From Mesorhizobium japonicum MAFF 303099 (GTDB lineage Bacteria > Pseudomonadota > Alphaproteobacteria > Rhizobiales > Rhizobiaceae): a stretch of 64,000 nt of DNA. Shown here piece after piece: positions 40,930 through 56,778 of this stretch. The stretch's first letter is position 1. The number at the start of each line of letters is the position of its first letter. The translations under genes and the position numbers were made by a program. The notes under the pieces were generated by a model, which worked only from the letters and a program-made list of their open reading frames with translations, did no database searches and was not told where the DNA came from. The stretch covers positions 5,550,001 through 5,614,000 of the forward strand of contig NC_002678.2 of NCBI RefSeq assembly GCF_000009625.1, written 5' to 3'.

Positions 40930-42561
40930 ATGCCGCACGCGGAAAGTTACGACTATATCATCGTTGGGGCCGGATCGGCCGGTTGCGTGCTCGCCAACCG
41001 GCTGAGCGCCGATCCGAGATGTTCGGTGCTGCTGCTGGAGGCCGGCGGCTGGGATCGCGATCCCATGATCCACATTCCGCTTGGATGGGGCAAGATCCTG
41101 ACCGAGCGCCGCCATGACTGGATGTATTTCTGCGAGCCGGAAGACAATGTCGGCGGACGCCGGGTCGAGTGCGCGCGCGGCAAGGTCATTGGCGGATCGT
41201 CGTCGACCAACGCCATGGCCTATGTGCGGGGAAATCGCGGCGACTATGATCGTTGGGCAGCGACAGGGCTCAGCGAGTGGTCATACGACAAGGTCCTACC
41301 GTACTTCCGCAAGCAGGAGAGCTGGGAAGGGGGCGCGAACCAGTATCGCGGCGGCAATGGCCCGGTCAGCACCCAGTTCTGCCGCTACAAGGACACGCTG
41401 ATCGACGCCTTCGCGCAAGCCAGCGTGCAGGCAGGCTATGCGCAGACGAAGGACTATAATGGCGAGCGGCAGGAAGGTTTCGGCCGCCTCCAGATGACGA
41501 TTTCAAAAGGTCGGCGCGCCTCGACCGCGTCAGCCTATCTGCGGCCGGTGCTGAAGCGGCCCAACCTGACCGTTCTGACGGAAGCGAGCGCGACCAGGAT
41601 CGTGCTGGAGGGTGCGCGCGCCACCGGCGTCACCATCAACCATCGCGGCGGCGAACGTACGGTTCTCGCCCGCAAGGAAGTGCTGCTTGCCGGCGGCGTG
41701 ATCAACACGCCGCAACTGATGATGCTGTCGGGTATCGGGGCGCAGGATGAGCTTGCCGCGCACGGTGTCCAGACGCGGGTCAATCTGCCGGCGGTCGGCA
41801 AGAACCTGCAAGATCACGTCTCGGTCATTCTCATGTACCGGCGCCGGGCTCCGGGCGGCCCCTTCCTGCGCAACATGCGTGCCGATCGCATCGGCTTCGA
41901 TTTCGTCAAGACCTACCTGACGGGACGCGGTTTCTCTGGCGATGTGCCCGGCGGGGTTGTCGCCTTCCTCAAGAGCGGTCCGGCGCGACCCTTGCCGGAT
42001 GTGCAACTGCTCTTCACGGCGGCGCCGCTCGCGGCATGGCCATACTTCAAGCCGTTCAAGGCGCCGTTTGCGGACGGCTTCGCGACACGGATCGTAGCGA
42101 CACAGCCCGAAAGCCGGGGAGCGGTGAAACTGGCCTCGGCCGATCCTTCCGCGGCGCCCCTGATCCACCAGAATTTCCTCGCGTCGCCCAAGGATTGGGA
42201 GTCGCTGCGGGCCGGTTTCCGTGTGGCAAGGGATCTGGCCGCGCAGCCCTCCATGCAACCCTTCATCGAGGCGGAGTTCTTTCCCGGCCCGAAGTGCCAG
42301 AGCGACGACGAGATCGACGAGCATATCCGCAAGACCTCCATCACCGTGCATCACCCGGCCGGGACCTGCAGGATGGGGGCGGATGCGGCCTCGGTCGTCG
42401 ACCCGCAATTGCGGGTTCGCGGCGTCGATAGGCTTAGAGTGGTGGACGCTTCCGTCATGCCCGACCTGGTCTGCGGAAACATCAACGCGGCAGTGATCAT
42501 GATTGCCGAAAAGGCCGCCGACCTCATCGCGAGCTCAAAAGAAGGCAGGGCAGTGCAATGA
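40930..42561 (+). CDS. 4-pyridoxate dehydrogenase (GMC flavoenzyme)
   Basis: 543 aa. FAD motif [20 protein letters not shown] signature [18 protein letters not shown], and C-terminal catalytic [13 protein letters not shown]. It resembles choline dehydrogenase-type proteins. In M. loti the gene at this position encodes the FAD-dependent, membrane-associated enzyme that oxidises 4-pyridoxate to 5-formyl-3-hydroxy-2-methylpyridine-4-carboxylate. No true membrane helix is seen, so association must be peripheral. Its stop overlaps the start of the next dehydrogenase by 4 nt. It is clearly a paralogue of the oxidase at 34312. Confidence 0.88.
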
Positions 42562-43487
42562 TCCGAAATATCGCCATCATCGGCCTGGGTACGATGGGGC
42601 CGGGCATGGCCGCCCGGCTCGCCAGAGGCGGCCTGCAGGTGGTCGCCTACGATGTTGCCCCGGCAGCGATAGAGCGCGCGCGATCCATGCTGAGCGTGGC
42701 CGAGACCGTTCTGGACGCCTTGGGCATCGCGCTGCCGTCAGCTGGCGTCGGGACGGTTCGCTTCACCGACGATATCGGCGATGCGGTATCCGGTGCCGAC
42801 CTCGTCATCGAGAACGTTCCTGAAAACATCTCGATCAAGGCCGATGTCTATCGCACCATCGACGGCCTGATAGGCCAGGATACGATCGTCGCGTCCGACA
42901 CGTCGGGTATCCCGATCACCAAGTTGCAGGCGCATATCTCGTATCCCGAGCGGATGGTGGGCATGCACTGGTCGAACCCGCCGCACATCATCCCGATGAT
43001 CGAGGTGATCGCCGGCGAGAAGACCGCGCCGCAAACCGTGGCGACGATCCGCGATCTCATCCGCTCGATCGGCCTGTTGCCGGTGGTGGTGAAGAAGGAC
43101 GTCCCCGGTTTCGTCGAAAACCGCGTGCTCTATGCGCTGCTGCGCGAGGCGGTCGACCTCGTCGAGCGCGGCGTCATCGATCCGGAAGATCTCGACACCT
43201 GCGTGTCCTGGGGCATCGGCTACAAGATCGCCGTGATCGGGCCGATGGCTCTGCTCGATATGGCGGGCCTGGATATCTACAAGTCCGTCTCCTCCTTCCT
43301 CAACGCCGATCTTTCCAATCGCGACGATGTCGCGCCCATGGTGCTGGAAAAGACCAGCGCGTCGAAGTTCGGCATCAAGTCAGGCGAGGGCATGTTTTGC
43401 TACACGCCCGAGCAGACCAAGGCGCTGCAAGCCGAAAGGGCGCGCAAACTCGTCGCGGTACGACGCATCCTGGAAGGCCGGGAGTAG
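42558..43487 (+). CDS. 5-formyl-3-hydroxy-2-methylpyridine-4-carboxylate 5-dehydrogenase
   Basis: 309 aa. The fold is that of 3-hydroxyacyl-CoA dehydrogenases: Rossmann motif [25 protein letters not shown], the catalytic His in [19 protein letters not shown], and [15 protein letters not shown]. In M. loti this protein uses NAD+ to oxidise the 5-formyl group to the 4,5-dicarboxylate (EC 1.2.1.100), and it has been described as a dismutase-like enzyme. Its substrate comes from the overlapping upstream gene and its product goes to the decarboxylase at 40096. Confidence 0.9.
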
Positions 43488-43617
43488 CCAATGGTTTATC
43501 GAGCTCACAAAGCCGGCTGGGTTGGGGAGGTCGTAACGGCCGCCGCGGATGCCAAGGGCGCCTTCGCGGACCGGACGGTGCGGTTGAGGCTGATGGCAGC
43601 GAATGGAGTGGCAAGCC

Positions 43618-44448
43618 ATGCGCGTTGAAACCATTCGAGCAGCCGGCGGCCGGCCAGCCCATATCCGCCATGACGACCTGATCTCCGCCAAGGGTGTGTC
43701 GGTGGTCATGGCCAAGCAACTGGTTCTGCAGAATATCGATCTTTCGGTGCCGAAGGGATCGTTTGTCTCCCTTATTGGTCCCTCCGGTTGCGGCAAGAGC
43801 ACTTTGCTCAAGGTCCTGGCCGGACTTGTCAATCCGACGAGCGGCAACGTTTCGATTGCCGGGCTTTCGCCGGTCGAGGCGGCGCGCAAGCGCATGATCG
43901 GCCTCGTCTTCCAGGACGCCAACTTGCTTCCCTGGAAGAACGCCGTCGACAACGCATCGATGCTGCTTAGCATTGCCGACAAATCGCTCTCGCGCGCCGA
44001 GTTGCGGGCGCGCGGCCAGGAGATGCTGGAACTGGTGGGGCTGGGCGACAGCGCCCACAAGCGCCCCCATGAATTGTCCGGCGGCATGCGCCAGCGCGTG
44101 GCCATCGCGCGAGCCCTGGCGCTCGATCCGGCGGTGCTGCTGATGGACGAGCCGTTCGGCGCGCTCGACGCCATTACCCGCGATGCGATGGGCCAGTCGC
44201 TGCTGGAGATCTGGCAGCGCACCGGCAAGACCATCGTGCTCGTCACCCATTCGATAGATGAGGCCATTCACCTGTCGCGCCATGTCCACGTGCTGGGGAT
44301 CAAGCCTGGGCGGATCACCGAAAGCCTCGACATTGGTCTGCCCTATCCGCGCGACCTGACGGTCACCGAGGATCCGGAGTTCGTCAGGCTCGTGGTTCAA
44401 CTGCGCACCATGCTGCGCGCCAGCCATCAACCGGGAGGTGCGTCGTGA
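43618..44448 (+). CDS. NitT/TauT-type ABC transporter ATP-binding protein
   Basis: 276 aa from the ATG at 43618 with GGAG 8 nt upstream; ATG 43603 is an alternative. Walker A GPSGCGKSTLLKVLAG, Q-loop VFQDANLLPW, signature LSGGMRQRVAIARAL and Walker B VLLMDEPFGALD are intact. It is the motor of the importer formed with the next two genes, which overlap or follow closely. Position directly after six B6 catabolic genes suggests the transported compound is a vitamin B6 form or pathway intermediate. Sequence alone cannot separate this from other aromatic or sulfonate substrates. Confidence 0.93.
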   Translation: MRVETIRAAGGRPAHIRHDDLISAKGVSVVMAKQLVLQNIDLSVPKGSFVSLIGPSGCGKSTLLKVLAGLVNPTSGNVSIAGLSPVEAARKRMIGLVFQDANLLPWKNAVDNASMLLSIADKSLSRAELRARGQEMLELVGLGDSAHKRPHELSGGMRQRVAIARALALDPAVLLMDEPFGALDAITRDAMGQSLLEIWQRTGKTIVLVTHSIDEAIHLSRHVHVLGIKPGRITESLDIGLPYPRDLTVTEDPEFVRLVVQLRTMLRASHQPGGAS

Positions 44449-45272
44449 GCGATCAACCCATCACCAATCTCTCCGAGTCGCGACCCGAGTCGCGGTTTGC
44501 CTCGAGCTGGGGCGCGGCGACAGGCAGCTGGCTTCCGGCGGTCATCCTTCTGCTGGTGACGATCGTGGTGTGGGAAGCCGTGGTGCGGATTTTCGCCATA
44601 TCCGCCTTCATCATTCCCGCCCCGTCCGAGATCGCGCAATCGCTGGTCGCGCAATGGGGAACGCTTATGCAGGCGACGCTGGTGACGGCGGGCGAGATCC
44701 TGTTCGGGTTCCTTGTCTCTGTCGTGGTCGGCATTGCCATTGCCTTGGTCATCGTACGCTTCGACTGGCTGGGGCGAGCGCTCTATCCGCTGGTGGTGCT
44801 GTTCCAGAACGTGCCCAAGGTGGCACTGGCGCCGATCTTCATCCTCTGGTTCGGCTATGGGCTCGCGCCCAAGATCGGCCTGATCCTGGTCATCGCCTTC
44901 TTCCCGGTGACCTTGTCGATGCTGGCGGGCATGCAGTCGGTCGATCGCTCGCTGCTGTCGCTGATGAATTCGGTCGGCGCCAGCCGCACGCAGATCCTGT
45001 TTAGGATTCGCGTTCCGCATTCGCTGCCCAACCTGATGGCTGGCACCAAGATCGCCGCGACGCTCAGCGTCATCGGCGCCATCGTCGGCGAATTCGCCGG
45101 CGCCTCGGACGGGCTCGGCTACGTCATCCAGTTCGCCTCGACCCAGCTCGACACCGCGCTGGTCTTCGCGGCCCTGCTCCTCGTTTCGGTGCTGGGCATC
45201 GCCTTCTACTACGCGGCCGAAATTCTCGAACGCATCGTGGTGCCGTGGGCGCCGAAATTCAGCCAGTCCTAG
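44445..45272 (+). CDS. NitT/TauT-type ABC transporter permease
   Basis: 275 aa from a GTG that overlaps the ATPase stop (GTGA) and follows GGGAGGTG. Six hydrophobic helices are visible, with the EAA-like cytoplasmic loop NSVGASRTQILFRIRVPHSL before the last helices. It forms the membrane channel, probably as a homodimer. Translational coupling to the ATPase gene indicates a single complex. Confidence 0.92.
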   Translation: MSDQPITNLSESRPESRFASSWGAATGSWLPAVILLLVTIVVWEAVVRIFAISAFIIPAPSEIAQSLVAQWGTLMQATLVTAGEILFGFLVSVVVGIAIALVIVRFDWLGRALYPLVVLFQNVPKVALAPIFILWFGYGLAPKIGLILVIAFFPVTLSMLAGMQSVDRSLLSLMNSVGASRTQILFRIRVPHSLPNLMAGTKIAATLSVIGAIVGEFAGASDGLGYVIQFASTQLDTALVFAALLLVSVLGIAFYYAAEILERIVVPWAPKFSQS

Positions 45273-45305
45273 GTCAGCTCTCAATCAACAAAAAAGGGAA
45301 CAAAA

Positions 45306-46316
45306 ATGCTCAGACGCTCACTCATCAAGGCAGCCACGCTTGCGGCCTGTGTCGCGACACTCGGCTTTTCGAGCGCGGCCCTGGCGGCCGACAAGGTCAA
45401 CGTCCAGCTCGACTGGGTGGTGCGCGGCAACCATGCCATGTTCTTCGTCGGCAAGGAAAAAGGCTTCTTCGCCAAGAACGACATCGACGTCGCCGAGATC
45501 CGCAAGGGATCGGGCTCGCCGGACGCCATGCGGCTGGTGGGCAATGAGAACGCGGATTTCGGTTTCGGCGATCTTCCCACGCTCGCCGTCGCGCGGTCGC
45601 AGAATGTTCCCGTCGTGGCGCTGGCCGCCGTCAACCAGCACTCGCCGCTGGGCATCATTTCGCTTGCCAAGACGTTGAAGCTGGCAAAGCCGTCCGATCT
45701 CAAGGGTCTCACCATCGGCATTCATCCTGCCGGTTCAACCTACATCTTCTTCAAGGGCTTCCTGGCGGCCAATGGCCTGACCGAGAAGGACATGACGCTG
45801 AACAGCGTCTCGCCGCCCTATGAAAGCTATCTGCTTCTGGGCAGGGTCCAGACGGTGGTCGGCTATGTCGACGCCGAGGTTCCCGAACTAGAGGCCAAGG
45901 CCGGCGGTCCTGGTTCGCTCAGCATCATGATGGGTTCGGACCATGGCTGGAAGGCCTATGGCTCGGGCCTGTTCACCTCGCAGAAGATGATCAAGGACAA
46001 GCCCGAAATCGTCGCCCGCTTCGTCAAGGCGTACAGGGAGGCCTTCGACTATGTCGTGGCGCACCCCGAAGAGGCAGCCGAGATCACCGCCAAGGCCGCA
46101 CCCGGCTACGCCGACAAGAAGGATGTGCTTCTGGCGCAGATCAACGCAGACATCGCGTCGACCTTCACCAGCCCGGACACCAAGGAACACGGCCTCGGCT
46201 GGATGACGAAGACGCAGTGGGAGGAAACGCTGAAGACGCTCACCGATCAGGGCGTGCTCAAGGCGGCCCTGTCGGCGGACGACGTCTTTACCGACAAATT
46301 CCTGGCCAAGGAATAG
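45306..46316 (+). CDS. NitT/TauT-type ABC substrate-binding protein (NMT1/THI5-like)
   Basis: 336 aa with a signal peptide (LIKAATLAACVATLGFSSAALA). The mature N-terminus VNVQLDWVVRGNHAMFFVGK closely resembles ThiY/NMT1-type proteins, which bind thiamine pyrimidine precursors. Other motifs are GSPDAMRLVGNENADFGFGD and LKGLTIGIHPAGS. A binding fold used for a hydroxymethyl-pyrimidine would suit a hydroxymethyl-pyridine such as pyridoxine; this is inference. It follows the permease by 33 bp with AAGGGA as ribosome site. Confidence 0.9.
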   Translation: MLRRSLIKAATLAACVATLGFSSAALAADKVNVQLDWVVRGNHAMFFVGKEKGFFAKNDIDVAEIRKGSGSPDAMRLVGNENADFGFGDLPTLAVARSQNVPVVALAAVNQHSPLGIISLAKTLKLAKPSDLKGLTIGIHPAGSTYIFFKGFLAANGLTEKDMTLNSVSPPYESYLLLGRVQTVVGYVDAEVPELEAKAGGPGSLSIMMGSDHGWKAYGSGLFTSQKMIKDKPEIVARFVKAYREAFDYVVAHPEEAAEITAKAAPGYADKKDVLLAQINADIASTFTSPDTKEHGLGWMTKTQWEETLKTLTDQGVLKAALSADDVFTDKFLAKE

Positions 46317-46353
46317 GCCGCGCTATGTCGCGAGCCAACGGATCGATGAGCGC

Positions 46354-46779
46354 CTACCGGCACGCCAGCGTGTCCTGCTCCACGCCGCAGGACACAGTGC
46401 GTGCTCCCTTGGCCGCGCCGGTGCGGTCAAGCGTGATTTGCACCCGTGTGGCGTATGCGCGGCCCGACAGGCCGCACCACAACCGCTCGACCGGCAGGTT
46501 CTCGCGCTTGTCGTTGAGGATCGTGAACGTGCCGGTCTTGGCGTCGAACCAGAGCTCGACGCGGGCGCTCTCGCCCGGCTCGACCGTCGCGATCCCTGCC
46601 GAATACCAGTGGGCGAAGTCGGCATTGCAGGACAGTGCTTCCTTGCCCGCATTCGAAATCGTCAACGGCACCATGTCGAGCCCGTCGGTGCCCTTGCGGA
46701 CGATGACATGGTGCAACTCGACCGCGTTGGCGAAGGATGTGAACGCCAGCGCCACCGGAAGGACATAACGAATCTTCAC
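46354..46779 (-). CDS. Small secreted protein of unknown function
   Basis: 141 aa from a GTG at 46779 preceded by GGAGA. A clear signal peptide (VKIRYVLPVALAFTSFANA) precedes a beta-rich domain with four cysteines (ALSCNADF, RLWCGLSGRA, TVSCGVEQ, LACR) that could form two disulfides. It is the only minus-strand gene within the plus-strand B6 block, so it is likely under separate control. It is divergent from the BMP-type transporter operon. I do not recognise the family. Confidence 0.65.
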   Translation of the reverse strand: MKIRYVLPVALAFTSFANAVELHHVIVRKGTDGLDMVPLTISNAGKEALSCNADFAHWYSAGIATVEPGESARVELWFDAKTGTFTILNDKRENLPVERLWCGLSGRAYATRVQITLDRTGAAKGARTVSCGVEQDTLACR

Positions 46780-46834
46780 TTTGCTCGATCTCCATGGGTA
46801 GATTTTCATCGGGCAGTCTATCTCGCTTGTGCGC

Positions 46835-46849
46835 AATAACAACAAGAAT
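46835..46849 (+). promoter_or_regulatory. A/C-rich leader element AATAACAACAAGAAT, copy 2
   Basis: It ends 31 nt before the start of the BMP-type binding protein gene and matches the element at 40046-40063 except for one AAC repeat unit. Confidence 0.35.
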
Positions 46850-46850
46850 A

Positions 46851-46866
46851 TTGATTGGCAAATCAA
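46851..46866. promoter_or_regulatory. Inverted repeat TTGATT-GGCA-AATCAA
   Basis: Perfect 6-bp arms at 46851-46856 and 46861-46866, ending 14 nt before the start codon of the BMP-type binding protein. It could be an operator or a small mRNA hairpin near the ribosome site AGAGGG. Confidence 0.35.
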
Positions 46867-46880
46867 ACAGAGAGGGTAAC

Positions 46881-47909
46881 ATGTTAAAGATTCTTAAAAG
46901 CAGTGTAAGTGCAGTTATACTGAGCAGCATCTTGCTGGGTGGCGCGCTTGCCGGAGAAGTCAAGTCGATCGCCATCCTGACGCCCGAAGAAGGCACCGAC
47001 TACGGCTGGAACCAGCAAGGCATCGACGCCGCCAAGGCGGCGGGCAAGGCCGCTGGCGTCGAAGTGGTCGTGGCCCAGGGCCTCGGCTATGGCGACGTTC
47101 GTCCGACCTTGCGCGAACTTGCGTCCGACGGCGCCAGCCTGCTGATCGCCCACGCCAGCGGCTACAACACCTCGGCGCCTGAAATCGCCAAGGAGTTGAA
47201 GGTTCCGGTGGCGATCGTCGACACGCCGAACGGGCTGGAGAAGGGCCTCGTCGCCGACTACACGCTGAGCGGCCACCAGGGCGCCTATCTCGCCGGCCGT
47301 CTCGCCGCCAAGATGTCGCGCTCGAAGTCTGTCGGGATCGTCGTGTCGGGCGAACCGCCATCATGGAATTCGCAGTCGGCGGCTTTCGCGCAAGGCGTGA
47401 AGGCGGAAAACCCGGACGTCAAGATCACCTATGCGGTGATCGGACCTGCCGCCTACAGCGATGCGGCCGGCGGCAAGCGCGTCACCGAAAGCGTGATCGC
47501 ATCGGGGGCCGACATCATCTTCGGCCAGGGCAACGGTTCGAGCTTCGGTATGCTGCAGGCGGTCGAAACGACCAAGGCAGCGGATGGCGGCAAGGTCTAT
47601 TTCATCGACGTCATCGGTGACAAGTCGCCGATCGACAAGGGCTTCCTGCTGTCGTCGGTGGTGTGGAACATCGAGCCGGTCTACGCGGCGATGATCGCCG
47701 ACCTGAAGGCCGACACGTTCGGCACCAAACACTACACGATCGGCCTCAAGGACGACTCGGTGAAGCTGCTGAAAACCGCTGCCATTCCGGACAATGTCTG
47801 GACGGAAATCCAGACGCTGCGCGAAGACGTCATTTCCGGCAAGATCAAGGTCGATCCGGTCTATGACGCGGCCGCCGTCAGGGCGCTGATGACCAGCGTC
47901 GCCCAGTAA
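46881..47909 (+). CDS. BMP-family ABC substrate-binding protein
   Basis: 342 aa from the ATG at 46881 with AGAGGG upstream; a longer frame from 46794 is rejected. The signal peptide SAVILSSILLGGALAG has no lipobox cysteine, so it is a soluble periplasmic protein. The BMP/PnrA signature appears as EEGTDYGWNQQGIDAAKAA, YTLSGHQGAYLAG and FGQGNGSSFGMLQA. PnrA-type proteins bind purine nucleosides; others bind unknown small molecules. With the following ATPase and two permeases it forms a nucleoside-type importer inside the B6 locus. Confidence 0.92.
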   Translation: MLKILKSSVSAVILSSILLGGALAGEVKSIAILTPEEGTDYGWNQQGIDAAKAAGKAAGVEVVVAQGLGYGDVRPTLRELASDGASLLIAHASGYNTSAPEIAKELKVPVAIVDTPNGLEKGLVADYTLSGHQGAYLAGRLAAKMSRSKSVGIVVSGEPPSWNSQSAAFAQGVKAENPDVKITYAVIGPAAYSDAAGGKRVTESVIASGADIIFGQGNGSSFGMLQAVETTKAADGGKVYFIDVIGDKSPIDKGFLLSSVVWNIEPVYAAMIADLKADTFGTKHYTIGLKDDSVKLLKTAAIPDNVWTEIQTLREDVISGKIKVDPVYDAAAVRALMTSVAQ

Positions 47910-47987
47910 GGCGATGACGGGTCAACTGCCGGAGGGGTGATCTGTTCGCCCCTCCGGCTGATTACCATTCTTTGGTGCAGGGCTTTC

Positions 47988-52443
<4,456 letters not shown>

Positions 52444-52465
52444 TCGCCGCCAATCCGGAGACAAG

Positions 52466-54431
<1,966 letters not shown>

Positions 54432-54466
54432 GTCGGATAGTGGCTGCTCAGCCTCGCAATGCAACC

Positions 54467-54487
54467 GGCGGCCGTACTATGGCCGCC
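54467..54487. terminator. Perfect 7-bp hairpin between convergent genes
   Basis: GGCGGCC at 54467-54473 pairs with GGCCGCC at 54481-54487 around a 7-nt loop. It lies in the 73-bp gap between the convergent pyridoxal dehydrogenase and DapA-family genes, so it may be a bidirectional terminator. No T-tract is seen. Confidence 0.4.
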
Positions 54488-54504
54488 CGTCGCACTTGCC
54501 GGGC

Positions 54505-55467
54505 TCAGGCTGCAGACCTTGCAATCACGCCGGGTTGCCTCGACCATTGGGCATACCAGCTGTCGAACAATTTGAGCTGCGCCTCGGCGTAGCCGCGCTG
54601 GCTGTCGGTCAAGGCATCGGTCTCGTTGAAGTGCAGCTTGTACTCGGGATTACCCTTCAGCACCATCATGTGCTTGAAATAGAGCACCAGGTCTGGGCCT
54701 TCGTCGAAGGAGGACAGCACGGCGAGCGCAGCGTCGAGCTCCAGCGCGCGCTGGCGGGCTTCGACGTCGCCCTTGGCCGCCGCCTGGCTCAAGCCCACAA
54801 GGTGCAGCACCTCCTTTGGCAGCACGTTGCCGATGCCGGTGATGGCGCCGGACGCGCCGCAATTGACGAAACCGTGGAAGACGGCGGTGTCGACGCCGAT
54901 CATCAGCGCGACCTCATCGTCGCGGCTGGTGATGTTTTCCGCCGCGTAGCGCAGGTCCGACGGGCCGCCGAACTCCTTGAAGCCGACCAGGTTCGGATGT
55001 TCGGCGCGTAGCGCGAAGAACAGGTCCGCACGCGTGGCAAAGCCGTAATAGGGGCTGTTGTAGATGACCGCCGGCAGGCCGGGCGCGGCGGCAAGAATTG
55101 CCTTGAAATGATGGCGCTGCGCCGTCACCGAAGGCCCGCGCGACAAAACACGCGGGATCACCATCAGGCCTCGCGCGCCGACCTTCTGGGCATGCGCCGC
55201 GTGCGCCACGGCCTTGGCGGTGTTGACCGCGCCGGTGCCGACGATCACCGGCACGCCGGCCTTCACCAGGCGCTCGACGCCTTCCATGCGTTGCTCGTCG
55301 GTCAGGAGCGGCCAGTCGCCCATCGAGCCGCAATAGACGACGGCCGACATGCCGGCGGCTATCAGCTCTCGTCCCTTGCGTACCAGCGCGTCGAAGTCGG
55401 GCTGACGGTCCTGCGTGCATGGGGTCATCAACGCCGGCATGCAGCCGGAAAAAACATTAGCAGTCAT
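54505..55467 (-). CDS. DapA/N-acetylneuraminate-lyase family enzyme
   Basis: 320 aa from the ATG at 55467 with AAGGAG upstream; a longer frame to 56565 is antisense to the next gene. It is a TIM-barrel class I aldolase: Schiff-base lysine in LVGFKEFGG and active-site tyrosine in YNSPYYGF. The usual GTTGE loop reads YCGSMGDWPLLT. Related enzymes include lyases of keto acids and the pyrroline-4-hydroxy-2-carboxylate deaminase of hydroxyproline catabolism. Divergence from a proline-racemase-family gene hints at a hydroxyproline-like pathway; the substrate is not assigned. Confidence 0.82.
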   Translation of the reverse strand: MTANVFSGCMPALMTPCTQDRQPDFDALVRKGRELIAAGMSAVVYCGSMGDWPLLTDEQRMEGVERLVKAGVPVIVGTGAVNTAKAVAHAAHAQKVGARGLMVIPRVLSRGPSVTAQRHHFKAILAAAPGLPAVIYNSPYYGFATRADLFFALRAEHPNLVGFKEFGGPSDLRYAAENITSRDDEVALMIGVDTAVFHGFVNCGASGAITGIGNVLPKEVLHLVGLSQAAAKGDVEARQRALELDAALAVLSSFDEGPDLVLYFKHMMVLKGNPEYKLHFNETDALTDSQRGYAEAQLKLFDSWYAQWSRQPGVIARSAA

Positions 55468-55575
55468 TTCGGATTCTCCTTGAGGCTTGCACGCGGATTG
55501 ATCAGTTTGTCCCGAAGCGGCACGGCTTGCCAAGCAAAATAGTCGTGGCCGCGAGGGACCAACGCAGGAACAGCA

Positions 55576-56616
55576 ATGCGCAGCAAAACCAGCATTCGTG
55601 TCGTCGGCTGCCATGCCGAAGGTGAAGTCGGCGATGTCATCATCGGCGGTGTCCTGCCGCCGGCTGGCCGCACGATGATGGACAAGATGATCACGATGGA
55701 GCGCGATCATGACCATATCAGGCGCATGCTGATCTGCGAGCCGCGCGGCAGCGTCGCGCGCCACGTGAACCTGCTCGTTCCCTCGACGCGGGAGGATTGC
55801 GCCGCCGGCGCCATCATCATGGAGCCGACGGAATATCCGCCGATGTCCGGTTCCAACACGATCTGCGTCGCCACGGTGCTGCTGGAGACCGGCATGGTAC
55901 CGATGCAGGAGCCCGAGACACGCTTCAAGCTCGATATGCCGGGTGGCGTCATCGAGGTGCGCGCGCAATGCCGCGACGGCAAATGCGTCTCGATCACCTT
56001 GCGCAACGCACCGGCCTTTGTTGACCGCCTCGATGCCAGCATCGAGGTCGAGGGGCTGGGCACGCTCACCGTCGACATCGCCTACGGCGGCATGTTCTAC
56101 GCCATCGTCGATGCCAAGGCGCTCGGCTTCTCGATCGCTCCCGACGAAGCGCGCGAGCTGGCGGTGGCCGGCGAGAAGATCAGGCGGGCCGCGCGCGAGC
56201 AGCTCGATGTCGTCCATCCGCAATTCGATCATGTGCGCGGCGTGTCGATCGTCCAGTTCGCCATGCCGTTCCAGGGGCCGGGCAATGTCACGCGCAACAC
56301 CTGCATCGTCTCGCCGGGCCGCTCCGACCGCAGCCCGACCGGAACGGGTACATCGGCCCGCATGGCCGTGCTGCAGGCACGCGGCTTGATGGGTGTTGGC
56401 GACGTGTTGATCCATGAATCGATCATCGGCTCGCGCTTCACGGGCAGGATCGTGGAGCTGGCCGAAATCGCAGGACGCAAGGCGATCGTTCCGGAGATCA
56501 CCGGCCGGGCCTGGATTACCGGCGAGCACAGCTACTATCTCGATCCGACGGATCCATACCCTCAAGGCTACGTGCTGTCGGATACCTGGGGCACCTCCAC
56601 CTCGGTGAAGCAGTAG
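55576..56616 (+). CDS. Proline racemase/hydroxyproline epimerase family protein with Ser/Thr at the catalytic positions
   Basis: 346 aa. Family features include CHAEGEVGDVIIGG near the N-terminus and HPQFDHVRGVSIVQF. The first active-site position, normally Cys in a Cys-Gly-His motif, is Ser91 in PPMSGSNTI. The second, normally Cys in DRSPCGTGT, is Thr255 in DRSPTGTGT. Racemases and epimerases need two cysteines; trans-3-hydroxyproline dehydratases have Cys/Thr. With neither cysteine, racemisation is unlikely and a dehydratase-type or other reaction is more plausible. It is divergent from the DapA-family gene. Confidence 0.82.
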   Translation: MRSKTSIRVVGCHAEGEVGDVIIGGVLPPAGRTMMDKMITMERDHDHIRRMLICEPRGSVARHVNLLVPSTREDCAAGAIIMEPTEYPPMSGSNTICVATVLLETGMVPMQEPETRFKLDMPGGVIEVRAQCRDGKCVSITLRNAPAFVDRLDASIEVEGLGTLTVDIAYGGMFYAIVDAKALGFSIAPDEARELAVAGEKIRRAAREQLDVVHPQFDHVRGVSIVQFAMPFQGPGNVTRNTCIVSPGRSDRSPTGTGTSARMAVLQARGLMGVGDVLIHESIIGSRFTGRIVELAEIAGRKAIVPEITGRAWITGEHSYYLDPTDPYPQGYVLSDTWGTSTSVKQ

Positions 56617-56778
56617 GCCTGAGCCGGCCCATCGATTGCCTTGGTGCCATGATTTTCGGGTCGCATCATGTGGGCGACGATCTTGAATGTCGGCAATTCG
56701 CTGGACTGCTGGGTTCCCGCCGAGCCAGAATGGTCGACGGCGGCATTCCCGTCATATCAGCCTGGTGAGAGTTCACGC

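Noticed and set aside
55468-56565. N-terminal extension of the DapA-family frame on the minus strand
   Set aside because: It is antisense to the proline-racemase-family gene. The AAGGAG site and ATG at 55467 give a normal family length.
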